Origin: Tannerella sp.
GTDB taxonomy: Bacteria; Bacteroidota; Bacteroidia; Bacteroidales; Tannerellaceae
Reading direction: 5' to 3'
Assembly: GCA_031268395.1 (NCBI GenBank)
Contig: JAIRXI010000131.1
Coordinates: 1-5,220, forward strand
DNA: 5,220 bases
This document shows, in pieces, positions 1-5,220 of this stretch. The stretch's first letter is position 1. Each line of letters starts with the position of its first letter. Below the pieces are notes generated by a model. The model saw only the letters and a list, made by a program, of their open reading frames with translations, ran no database searches and was not told where the DNA came from. Both the position numbers and the translations under genes were made by a program.

Positions 1-186
1 CGGAGGCGTGCCTTCCTGGAAGGAAAGATTCAGTTTCACGTCCCCGCCTTTGCCGCTCTTGCAGCAACTGTTCTCGCCGTCCTTGCTGCAGCAGGCCTTT
101 TGTCCCCTGCCGCCACAGGAAGACAAGGCTGCCCCGCCAAACGTGGCGGCGGCAGCCTTGATAAAGTTTCTTCTGTCCAGGGCCAT
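1..186 (-). CDS. Exported lipoprotein, probable xylose-isomerase-like TIM-barrel sugar isomerase/epimerase (N-terminal part)
   Basis: Only the first 62 codons are in the window; the gene runs off the low-coordinate edge. The start is MALDRRNFIKAAAATFGG, a twin-arginine-like leader with RRNFIK at residues 5-10. A short hydrophobic stretch and a lipobox LSSC with Cys24 follow, which predicts a membrane-anchored protein facing the periplasm. A Gly/Cys/Lys-rich linker comes next, with C32, C33, C41 and C42, then KLNLSFQEGTPP at residues 51-62. The phrase LSFQEG at the start of the mature domain is what I recall from Bacteroidota proteins annotated as sugar phosphate isomerase/epimerase (AP_endonuc_2-like TIM barrel). 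That family assignment rests on this short stretch and is inference. The ATG lies 4 bp after the stop of the upstream oxidoreductase, so the two are almost certainly co-transcribed. No clear Shine-Dalgarno sequence is present, which is usual in Bacteroidota. Confidence 0.62.
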   Translation of the reverse strand, partial: MALDRRNFIKAAAATFGGAALSSCGGRGQKACCSKDGENSCCKSGKGGDVKLNLSFQEGTPP

Positions 187-190
187 GACG

Positions 191-1609
191 TTAGCGTGTT
201 TGGTCGCCCTGCGGCTTGCCCGGAACGGGAATGTAGTCGTGCAATTTAAATTCCTTGCCGGAACCGTAGCCTTCCACCGTCATCTTCTTCACCAGGTCGA
301 GGTCTGCCGGATAAAGGTCGAGCGGCGCAGCCGTCATCTGTTCCCAGGTTGTCTGCTTTCCGGTGTACGCCGATTCGCGTCCCATGATAGCAGCCATGTT
401 GGCCACAGCCGTTTCGGAAGCCTGCTCAATCGGTTTGCCGCTGCGGATATGGTTGATCCAGTTTACATGCTCCAGCGTGTAGGGATCGGTCTGCTTGAAA
501 GTGGCTTTTTCGGCTTTACGGTCGAATTTCCAAATCTCGTTCCCGGCCAGATCCTTAATCGTATGAGGCGTCCACGAGCCTCTCGTTCCCTGGATAAACT
601 CGCTGACTTCGCCGTCCGTTTCGGCTATCTGGCGGCACATGCTGTGCAGGTGAATACCGTTTTCCATGACGAAGTCGATGCTGAAATTGTCGTACTGGTT
701 GCCGGTTACGCGGCGCTGACGCGAGCCGAATCCCAGCGCCGATTTCGGTTTCAGGCCGGAGAACCAGGTGAATACGTCCAGGTTATGCACGTGCTGTTCC
801 ACGATATGGTCGCCCGACAGCCATGTCCAGTTCACCCAGTCGCGAATCATCCATTCGCCGTCCGACCATTCCGGAGCGCGGTCCCTGTACCACAACATGC
901 CGCCGTTCCACCATATAGTAGCGCCGGTGATTTCGCCGATAGCCCCGTTCATGATCTGCTTGTAGGATTCCACATAGCCGCGGTCGTGATGGCGCTGTGT
1001 ACCCGTAACCACGCACAGGTTATTGGCAGTTGCCTGCCTGGCGGAAGCCACAATCTTGCGATAGCCGACGGCATCCACGCAAATCGGTTTTTCGAGGAAC
1101 GCATGTTTGCCTTTTTCCACCGCATATTCGAAATGAATCGGGCGGAAGAGGGGCGGTGTCGCTACGATTACCAGGTCCACGCCGCTGTCGATCACCTGTT
1201 TGTAAGCGTCCAGCCCGATGAAGCGCCTGTCGGCGGGGATGTCGATGTTCTTCTCTTTTTTCAACTTGTCGGCCAGGCCGTCCACACGGTCCTGGAACGT
1301 ATCGCCCAGGGCTGTAATCGTAATACCGTTTGCCGCGTTCAGGAAGTTGAACGCCGCTCCGGAGCCGCGCCCGCCACAACCGATCACGCCGGCTTTCAGT
1401 TCCTTGCCGTCCGTTGCAAAATCTACCAGATCGGGCACGTAATACGTTCCCGGTTCTTTTAGCGGTTTAACCGCATCATTGCCGCCGCCCGAACTGCAAC
1501 AGGATGCAAGTGCAACTGCACTTCCGGTTCCGGCAATACCGCCTGCTACTCCTGCAAAGGCGGATCTTTTCAAAAATGATCTTCTGCTGATACTGTTTTC
1601 TTTCTTCAT
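191..1609 (-). CDS. Exported Gfo/Idh/MocA-family NAD(P)-dependent oxidoreductase (lipoprotein, 472 aa)
   Basis: The family oxidises or reduces sugars and inositols with a nicotinamide cofactor, often tightly bound. The leader has SRRSFLKRS at residues 8-16, a small-residue hydrophobic core, and lipobox LASC with Cys37 followed by Cys38. This suggests twin-arginine export of a folded, cofactor-loaded enzyme and lipid anchoring. The Rossmann fold begins near residue 72 with GVIGCGGRGSG (74-84). EKP at 173-175 is the family's signature near the cofactor. GDHIVEQHVHNLD (266-278) carries the conserved His/Asp of the active-site helix. An RxSxFxxRS-type alternative leader is not seen. The length is usual for the exported Bacteroidota subgroup, longer than the cytoplasmic type because of the leader and C-terminal extension. 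It lies 81 bp after the cytochrome-SUMF1 gene and 4 bp before a probable TIM-barrel gene, a pairing typical of sugar-processing clusters. The substrate cannot be read from the sequence. Confidence 0.93.
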   Translation of the reverse strand: MKKENSISRRSFLKRSAFAGVAGGIAGTGSAVALASCCSSGGGNDAVKPLKEPGTYYVPDLVDFATDGKELKAGVIGCGGRGSGAAFNFLNAANGITITALGDTFQDRVDGLADKLKKEKNIDIPADRRFIGLDAYKQVIDSGVDLVIVATPPLFRPIHFEYAVEKGKHAFLEKPICVDAVGYRKIVASARQATANNLCVVTGTQRHHDRGYVESYKQIMNGAIGEITGATIWWNGGMLWYRDRAPEWSDGEWMIRDWVNWTWLSGDHIVEQHVHNLDVFTWFSGLKPKSALGFGSRQRRVTGNQYDNFSIDFVMENGIHLHSMCRQIAETDGEVSEFIQGTRGSWTPHTIKDLAGNEIWKFDRKAEKATFKQTDPYTLEHVNWINHIRSGKPIEQASETAVANMAAIMGRESAYTGKQTTWEQMTAAPLDLYPADLDLVKKMTVEGYGSGKEFKLHDYIPVPGKPQGDQTR

Positions 1610-1690
1610 GACTTACTTGAAATTAAATTTGAATTATTAATAGCTGATTATCTATACATATTAAAGCGATAGTTATTAAAACGCTTATAT

Positions 1691-3253
1691 TTATTTAATG
1701 ATTGATTCACCGGGTTCGCAAACGATCCGGAAACCGATGCCGCGAATGTCGGAATACCACCAGATGCTCTTGGGCTGTTGCGGATCGGTCTTCAACCAGG
1801 CGTCGTGACGGCTACAGTCGCGGGCTGCGACGCGGAGGTCGGCGGCATCGGAGGTATAGTTCCCGCCGCGTACGACCCATTCCGTGCCCTCCGTCACCAG
1901 CGGATCCGTCACATTTTCGCCGCTTCCGGCGTAGGCTTCCGGGTTGTATTTGTCTGCGCAGTATTCCATCGCGTTCCCCAGCATATTTTTCAGCCCGAAA
2001 GGATTGGCCTTGACGGTGGTCGGCTCCTGCGTTTTATTCCGGCTGTTTTTGGCATAAATCACATACGTGCTGATGCTGTCGGTTTTCGCGGCAAAGAACT
2101 TGCGCCAGAATCCTTCGTCGGAAAAATCTTTCGGACTTCCGGAGAAGAAGTATGGCGTTTCCGTGCCGCCACGCGCGGCGTATTCCCATTCGGCTTCGGT
2201 CGGCAGGCGATATTTCTTGCCGGTCTTCTTCGAGAGCCACTGGCAGAATGTCTCGGCGGCATAGTGGGTCATGGTGATGGCCGGACGGTCGCCGAAGCCC
2301 CATCCCTGGTCGGGAAGACCGAAGGGCGGCGTTGGCCCGGAAATGGCGTCCACATTCGGGTTGCTGTTGTTGGCATACACTTTTTCGGGTGGCGTGCGGC
2401 CTTCGCTTGCGGTGTTCCCGTAGAAGGCCCAGAACTGATCCCAGGTCGTTTCCACTTCGGCCATGAAAAACGGACTGACGGTAACCGTCCGTACAGGTGA
2501 TTCATCCTGCTTGTGGAAAGGCTCTTTCTTCGTGCTGCCCATCCGGAAGGTACCGCCCGGAACGGCAATCATCCTGAGCGAAACGGACGTGCCCGGTATC
2601 TGTTCGACGTAATCGGCAAAGGAGGTTACGGCCGTCGCTTCGCTGAAGACCGGCCTGGCCGCGCCGGAACCGGCAACTCCTGCGCCGGGGATGCCTGTCA
2701 TTTTTCCATGCGTATAATTCGGATTGTGGTGTCCGGCGTCCAGGTGACAGCTGATGCACTGCAAATCCAGTTTCTTTTCATTTTCATCATAATAGAGATG
2801 CGCGGTAATGCCGTCGTCCGTGATTCCGGCCGGGAAAAGATTCCGGTGACATTCCTTGCACGATTCGTTGGGGATATACTTTACCGCATGTTCCAGTTCG
2901 GACTTCATGTCCCAGTTAAAATCGGCGCTGTCTTTGGTCAGGTATGACCATACGTCTTTGATGCCCAGACGGGCCTTGGCCATGTAGTGGTTGACCGTCT
3001 GATGCTTCGGCGGCAGATGGCAGTCCACACAGTGGACGGTCACGCCGCTGCGGTTGTTGACGTGTGTTGACAGTTTCCAGCTGTTTTCGACATGGGGATG
3101 GACATGACACATCATGCACGACTCGTCGGAGGAGTAATAAACGGATAACTGGTAGAACGAGATAAAGCAGATCACGCCAATCAGGAAACCTGCCAGAAAA
3201 ATGATTCCCTTCCTTTTCTTCCCGGGATGAGAGTAATACGAACTTTGAGACAT
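1691..3253 (-). CDS. Membrane-anchored tetrahaem NapC/NirT/NrfH-type cytochrome c fused to a SUMF1/FGE-like domain (520 aa)
   Basis: The N-terminal half resembles quinol-oxidising NapC/NirT/NrfH cytochromes. A short basic cytoplasmic tail precedes one membrane helix at about 16-40. Four haem-binding motifs follow: CMMCH 46-50, CVDCH 75-79, CKECH 132-136 and CISCH 166-170. The stretch around NNRSGVTVHCVDCHLP is typical of the family. After a Gly/Ala/Pro linker at about 185-220, residues 227-512 form a SUMF1 domain: PGGTFRMGS 232-240, RLPTEAEWEYAARGG 349-363, NPFGLKNMLGN 417-427, VRGGNY 461-466 and GIGFRIV 505-511. Formylglycine-generating enzymes have two catalytic cysteines just after the GGS motif. 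Here the segment reads GGNYTSDAADLRVAAR (463-478), with no cysteine and about three residues shorter, so that activity is unlikely. A longer frame opens with TTG at 3283. I prefer the ATG at 3253 because a candidate promoter box ends at 3284, directly against the TTG. The SUMF1 part should be periplasmic, on the same side as the haems. Confidence 0.9.
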   Translation of the reverse strand: MSQSSYYSHPGKKRKGIIFLAGFLIGVICFISFYQLSVYYSSDESCMMCHVHPHVENSWKLSTHVNNRSGVTVHCVDCHLPPKHQTVNHYMAKARLGIKDVWSYLTKDSADFNWDMKSELEHAVKYIPNESCKECHRNLFPAGITDDGITAHLYYDENEKKLDLQCISCHLDAGHHNPNYTHGKMTGIPGAGVAGSGAARPVFSEATAVTSFADYVEQIPGTSVSLRMIAVPGGTFRMGSTKKEPFHKQDESPVRTVTVSPFFMAEVETTWDQFWAFYGNTASEGRTPPEKVYANNSNPNVDAISGPTPPFGLPDQGWGFGDRPAITMTHYAAETFCQWLSKKTGKKYRLPTEAEWEYAARGGTETPYFFSGSPKDFSDEGFWRKFFAAKTDSISTYVIYAKNSRNKTQEPTTVKANPFGLKNMLGNAMEYCADKYNPEAYAGSGENVTDPLVTEGTEWVVRGGNYTSDAADLRVAARDCSRHDAWLKTDPQQPKSIWWYSDIRGIGFRIVCEPGESIIK

Positions 3254-3283
3254 TTCAAAAATACTGTTTTTTAAATTCGGCAA

Positions 3284-3315
3284 TAAAAGTAGTGTTTTTT
3301 TCTTACATGGGGCAA
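3284..3315 (-). promoter_or_regulatory. Candidate promoter for the cytochrome-SUMF1 gene
   Basis: On the minus strand TACTTTTA (3291-3284) matches seven of eight positions of the Bacteroidota -7 box TAnnTTTG. A TTG (3315-3313) lies 21 bp upstream, in roughly the place of the -33 TTTG element. Transcription would start about 20-30 bp before the ATG at 3253. An exact TAnnTTTG match (TATTTTTG, 3264-3257) also occurs but sits 3 bp from the ATG, too close to act as the promoter for that start. Confidence 0.4.
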
Positions 3316-3378
3316 GCCTGCATCTGATTTTGCGAAAAAAAAGACGGTTTTTGTTTCCAGTCTGTCATTTCCGTACAT

Positions 3379-3489
3379 TTATCCGGCCGTTTTTCCCGAC
3401 GCATGGTTACCGCCTGATGTTTTATAATGTATGAAAATCCATAGAAGTCCTGCCAGCGGAATGAGCAGATGAATGGCCAGAGCAGTCAT
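3379..3489 (-). CDS. Possible small single-span membrane peptide (36 aa), unrecognised
   Basis: This short frame lies in the 397-bp gap between the cytoplasmic oxidoreductase and the cytochrome gene. From the ATG at 3489 it encodes 36 residues, beginning MTALAIHLLIPLAGLLWI. Residues 3-20 are strongly hydrophobic and could span the membrane once. A Lys/Gly-rich polar tail follows and ends SGKTAG. The sequence GGAG lies 6 bp before this ATG, which supports the start; another in-frame ATG at 3510 would give 43 residues. I do not recognise a family. It may be a genuine small membrane protein, the remnant of a longer membrane protein, or chance. No clear promoter of its own is seen, so it would depend on read-through from the upstream gene. 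Confidence 0.33.
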   Translation of the reverse strand: MTALAIHLLIPLAGLLWIFIHYKTSGGNHASGKTAG

Positions 3490-3590
3490 TATTTCTCCAG
3501 CCGCTTTCATTACAGGTACGGATGTATATGGAAAGACACGGTTCAACGGGTTCCTTTTTCTCTTCCTTCCCGCAGGGGGACGGAGTGGCG

Positions 3591-3631
3591 GGGACGGCCT
3601 GTATCCCATTCATAATGTATAAGACCGTCCC
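3591..3631 (-). repeat. GC-rich inverted repeat downstream of the cytoplasmic oxidoreductase
   Basis: Read on the minus strand, GGGACGGTCT (3631-3622) pairs with AGGCCGTCCC (3600-3591) through ten positions including one G-U wobble, around a 21-nt loop. It starts 14 bp after the stop codon at 3646. No T-run follows, so it is not a standard intrinsic terminator. It could instead protect the 3' end of the transcript or slow the polymerase. A further copy of the GGGACGG core lies just beside it at 3576-3582. Confidence 0.45.
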
Positions 3632-3645
3632 GCGCACGGCATAAG

Positions 3646-4812
3646 TCAATCCATCCAGGGCTGCCATTTTATGTCGTTATTCCATCCGGCCGCTACCATG
3701 GTTTCGATAAACTGCATCCCGCGTACACCGTCGCAGACCGTTGGGAAGTCCAGCATGTCATCGGTGGGCGTTTCCCCGTTCCATTTGGCTCTGACGGTCA
3801 GGGCGAAATTGCGGTAGATGTTGGCAAAGGCTTCGATAAAACCTTCCGGGTGTCCGGCCGGCGTGCGTACATCCCACAGGGCGGCATCGCCCAGGAAGGT
3901 ATTGCTGCCGATGTGAATGGTTTCTTCCGGACGGTTTCCCCATTTCAGGATCAGGCGGTTGGGGTCCATCTGGCGCCATTCGAACGCGCCTTTTTCGCCG
4001 TAAACGCGGATGTTGATATTGTTTGCCTCGCCGATGGCTATCTGGGAGGCCGTCAATACGCCTTTCAGACCGCCGTCATAGTGCAGGAAGGCTGCGCCGT
4101 CGTCGTCGACCGGGCGTCCGGAGGCGAAAGTGGTCAGTTCGGCACAAAGTTCGGTTACCTTCTGCCCGGAGACGTATTCGCTCAGGTGCCAGGCGTGCGT
4201 GCCGATATCGCCGATACAGCCGGCTTTCCCCGTCAGTTTCGGGTCGGTACGCCAGCCGGCGTTGTTGCCGCCCAGCAGTTCGATGCGGTCGGCCAGCCAG
4301 CCCTGCGGATATTCCACATACAGGCGGCGCAGCTTACCGATCTCGCCCCTGGCAATGCGCGCCTTCATTTCCTTCACGGCAGGATATCCGGTATAGACGT
4401 GCGTCAATGCCAGCACCTGTCCGGTGTCTTCCACCTTTTTCTGCAGCAGCTTGGCTTCCTCCAGCGAGAAGGTTATCGGCTTGTCCACCACCACGTGGAA
4501 ACCGAGGTCAAGCGCCGTCGCTGCCGGTTCGTAGTGATAGCGGTTGGGGGTGACGATCGTCACAAAATCCATCCGTTCGCCTTCCGGCAGTCCGGATTCT
4601 TTTTCGAACATCTCCGCGTAGTTTCCGTAAATCCGGTTGTCCGGAAGGTGGTAAGCACGTCCCGAGCTGAGCGAAATTTCCGGATTGATACTGAAACATC
4701 CGCATACCAGTTCAATCTCATTTTCCATCAGGGCCGCACGGCGATGAATCGCTCCGATAAACGCGTCGCTTCCGCCGCCGACCATTCCCATTCTTAGTTT
4801 CCTATTTCTCAT
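3646..4812 (-). CDS. Cytoplasmic Gfo/Idh/MocA-family NAD(P)-dependent oxidoreductase (388 aa)
   Basis: There is no signal peptide, so the enzyme should act in the cytoplasm on a sugar, inositol or keto-sugar derivative. The Rossmann nucleotide-binding loop is GMVGGGSDAFIG at residues 9-20. VTPNRYH (87-93) follows the next core strand. DKP at 110-112 replaces the more common EKP. GDIGTHAWH (201-209) carries the family's conserved Asp and His residues. HPEGFIEAFANIY (321-333) near the C-terminus is a segment seen in many sugar-active members. The length is normal for the family. The ATG at 4812 is supported by a strong Shine-Dalgarno sequence; Met8 is a less likely start. It has its own good promoter and is separated from the next certain gene by 392 bp. 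It may therefore be regulated apart from the cytochrome unit downstream, although both encode this enzyme family. The substrate is not determinable from sequence. Confidence 0.93.
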   Translation of the reverse strand: MRNRKLRMGMVGGGSDAFIGAIHRRAALMENEIELVCGCFSINPEISLSSGRAYHLPDNRIYGNYAEMFEKESGLPEGERMDFVTIVTPNRYHYEPAATALDLGFHVVVDKPITFSLEEAKLLQKKVEDTGQVLALTHVYTGYPAVKEMKARIARGEIGKLRRLYVEYPQGWLADRIELLGGNNAGWRTDPKLTGKAGCIGDIGTHAWHLSEYVSGQKVTELCAELTTFASGRPVDDDGAAFLHYDGGLKGVLTASQIAIGEANNINIRVYGEKGAFEWRQMDPNRLILKWGNRPEETIHIGSNTFLGDAALWDVRTPAGHPEGFIEAFANIYRNFALTVRAKWNGETPTDDMLDFPTVCDGVRGMQFIETMVAAGWNNDIKWQPWMD

Positions 4813-4813
4813 G

Positions 4814-4821
4814 TCTCCTCC
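4814..4821 (-). promoter_or_regulatory. Strong Shine-Dalgarno sequence for the cytoplasmic oxidoreductase
   Basis: GGAGGAGA on the minus strand lies immediately before the ATG at 4812, with GGAGG four bases from the start codon. Such a clear site is uncommon in Bacteroidota, where initiation usually relies on AT-rich leaders. It fixes the start choice over Met8. Confidence 0.75.
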
Positions 4822-4856
4822 AAGTTTTTGAAATTAATAATAAATAATACAGTGCA

Positions 4857-4886
4857 CAAAAGTAGAGTTTTTTTTCATACGACAAA
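4857..4886 (-). promoter_or_regulatory. Bacteroidota-type promoter for the cytoplasmic oxidoreductase
   Basis: On the minus strand TTTG (4886-4883) and TACTTTTG (4864-4857) match the -33 TTTG and -7 TAnnTTTG elements exactly, separated by 18 bp. An A8 run lies within the spacer. A9 (4916-4908) and A8 (4903-4896) runs lie just upstream and could act like an UP element or bend the DNA. The expected transcript starts near 4850, giving a leader of about 40 nt that includes the Shine-Dalgarno site. Confidence 0.72.
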
Positions 4887-4916
4887 ATGCTTCCGTTTTT
4901 TTTCTTCTTTTTTTTT

Positions 4917-4970
4917 ATCCCAACATGTCCATTAGACACTTCCCGTCGTGTCTAATGGACATTTTGGGAT
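4917..4970. repeat. 23-bp near-perfect inverted repeat upstream of the promoter
   Basis: The arms 4917-4939 and 4948-4970 pair at 22 of 23 positions around an 8-nt spacer (4940-4947); the single mismatch is C4924 against T4963. The inner 15 bp, ATGTCCATTAGACAC and its complement, are perfect. Each arm is itself partly symmetric: TGTCCATTAGACA (4926-4938) and TGTCTAATGGACA (4949-4961) both fit TGTC-N5-GACA. On the minus strand the repeat is followed by A-runs rather than T-runs, so it does not look like a terminator for the genes here. It could be a double operator, a small palindromic mobile-element remnant, or a weak terminator for plus-strand transcription (followed by TTTGGGATTATTT). Confidence 0.8.
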
Positions 4971-4978
4971 TATTTCCG

Positions 4979-5008
4979 CCGGGCATAGCGTCTTTCGCGA
5001 CGTCCCGG
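4979..5008. repeat. Small interrupted inverted repeat between the terminator and the long palindrome
   Basis: CCGGG (4979-4983) can pair with CCCGG (5004-5008), and inside it CGTC (4989-4992) with GACG (4999-5002) around a 6-nt loop. The internal loop is asymmetric (five bases against one). It begins 2 bp beyond the T-run of the toxin terminator. It may extend the termination structure or be chance. Confidence 0.35.
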
Positions 5009-5010
5009 AT

Positions 5011-5032
5011 AAAAGCGAGGCGCACGCCTCGC
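5011..5032 (-). terminator. Intrinsic terminator after the RelE/ParE-type toxin gene
   Basis: On the minus strand GCGAGGC (5032-5026) and GCCTCGC (5021-5015) form a perfect 7-bp GC-rich stem with a GTGC loop, followed at once by TTTT (5014-5011). It lies 30 bp after the toxin stop codon. The T-run is short, but position and shape fit a rho-independent terminator separating the toxin unit from the oxidoreductase. Confidence 0.75.
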
Positions 5033-5062
5033 ACGAAACGGAGAAGTGTTCTTTGAAATTAT

Positions 5063-5220
5063 TTACGGATGGACAGTGCGTGTGCTGCGTATCCTGCGGA
5101 CACTTGAAGCGGAATGAACGATGTCGAGTACCTCGATGCGTTCCGGCGTGATGCGGTAGATGATAAGATGAGCCTCAAGAATGATATTGCGGTAAATGCG
5201 GTTTTTAGTGGCGAGGAAGC
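5063..5220 (-). CDS. RelE/ParE-family type II toxin, C-terminal part
   Basis: The last 51 codons and the TAA stop (5065-5063) are visible; the start lies beyond the high-coordinate edge. The visible protein begins FLATKNRIYRNIILEAHLI, continues IYRITPERIEVLDIVHS and ends RSTRTVHP. The pattern of YRN, then an alternating strand reaching IIYRI, then a short turn and IEVLDIVHS, followed by a basic tail, is that of the final beta strands of RelE/ParE toxins. Members either cleave mRNA at the ribosome (RelE type) or poison DNA gyrase (ParE type); the visible part cannot tell these apart. The partner antitoxin would normally be encoded next to it, outside this window. It ends in its own terminator, so it is probably not co-transcribed with the sugar genes. 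Confidence 0.72.
   Translation of the reverse strand, partial: FLATKNRIYRNIILEAHLIIYRITPERIEVLDIVHSASSVRRIRSTRTVHP

Noticed and set aside
8..1462. A long plus-strand open frame of 484 codons opposite the exported oxidoreductase
   Set aside because: The minus-strand frame carries the leader, NAD-binding loop, EKP and His/Asp motifs of a known family. The plus-strand product shows no recognisable domain and is a codon-bias shadow.
1663..1687. AAGCG/CGCTT stem-loop in the 81-bp gap before the exported oxidoreductase
   Set aside because: The stem is only 5 bp with a 13-nt loop and no T-run, so it is too weak to call a terminator. No TAnnTTTG promoter box was found in this gap either.
1778..2500. 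A plus-strand open frame of 240 codons opposite the SUMF1 domain
   Set aside because: The minus-strand SUMF1 motifs are unambiguous. The plus-strand translation has no domain features.
3335..3342. T8 run on the minus strand, as a possible terminator tail
   Set aside because: The sequence just before it offers only a 4-bp ACGG/CCGT pairing with a long loop, so no credible hairpin supports termination.
3422..3667. Minus-strand frame of 81 codons overlapping the end of the cytoplasmic oxidoreductase
   Set aside because: It overlaps the certain gene's end, lacks any recognisable feature, and competes with the better-supported small membrane frame.
3850..4797. A plus-strand open frame of 315 codons opposite the cytoplasmic oxidoreductase
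   Set aside because: It mirrors a well-supported minus-strand gene, has no recognisable motif and no promoter.
4948..5151. A plus-strand frame of 67 codons with several cysteines
   Set aside because: It overlaps the long palindrome, the terminator and the toxin gene on the other strand, and its cysteines follow from reading those structures.

Overview
The window looks like Bacteroidota DNA, most likely from a gut-type Bacteroidales. The reasons are promoter boxes of the TAnnTTTG type, AT-rich gaps between moderately GC-rich genes, and a set of Gfo/Idh/MocA oxidoreductases carrying SRRSFLK-type leaders with lipoboxes. The genus cannot be fixed from the sequence. Every supported gene is on the minus strand, so transcription runs from high to low coordinates.

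Reading in the direction of transcription: (1) 5220-5063 is the C-terminal end of a RelE/ParE-type toxin, closed by a compact hairpin plus T-run terminator (5032-5011). (2) 5010-4813 has no gene. It holds two further inverted repeats, one of them a 23-bp near-perfect palindrome, then long A-tracts, a good Bacteroidota promoter and an unusually strong Shine-Dalgarno sequence. (3) 4812-3646 is a cytoplasmic Gfo/Idh/MocA oxidoreductase. (4) The 397-bp stretch 3645-3254 holds a GC-rich inverted repeat, a possible 36-residue single-span membrane peptide and a weaker promoter. (5) 3253-1691 encodes a membrane-anchored tetrahaem NapC/NirT/NrfH-type cytochrome fused to a C-terminal SUMF1 (formylglycine-generating-enzyme-like) domain. 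(6) 1609-191 is an exported lipoprotein Gfo/Idh/MocA oxidoreductase. (7) 186-1 is the start of a second exported lipoprotein, probably a xylose-isomerase-like TIM-barrel sugar isomerase/epimerase, only 4 bp downstream.

The cytochrome-SUMF1 fusion, the exported oxidoreductase and the TIM-barrel protein lie head to tail with gaps of 81 and 4 bp and may be one transcription unit. Oxidoreductases of this family paired with TIM-barrel proteins are known from gut Bacteroides pathways that work through keto-sugar intermediates. A working hypothesis is a cell-envelope sugar oxidation/epimerisation module sitting beside a quinol-linked haem protein, with a cytoplasmic oxidoreductase encoded upstream. 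The functional link to the cytochrome is inference from gene order only. The SUMF1 domain lacks both catalytic cysteines, so it is probably not a sulfatase-maturing enzyme.
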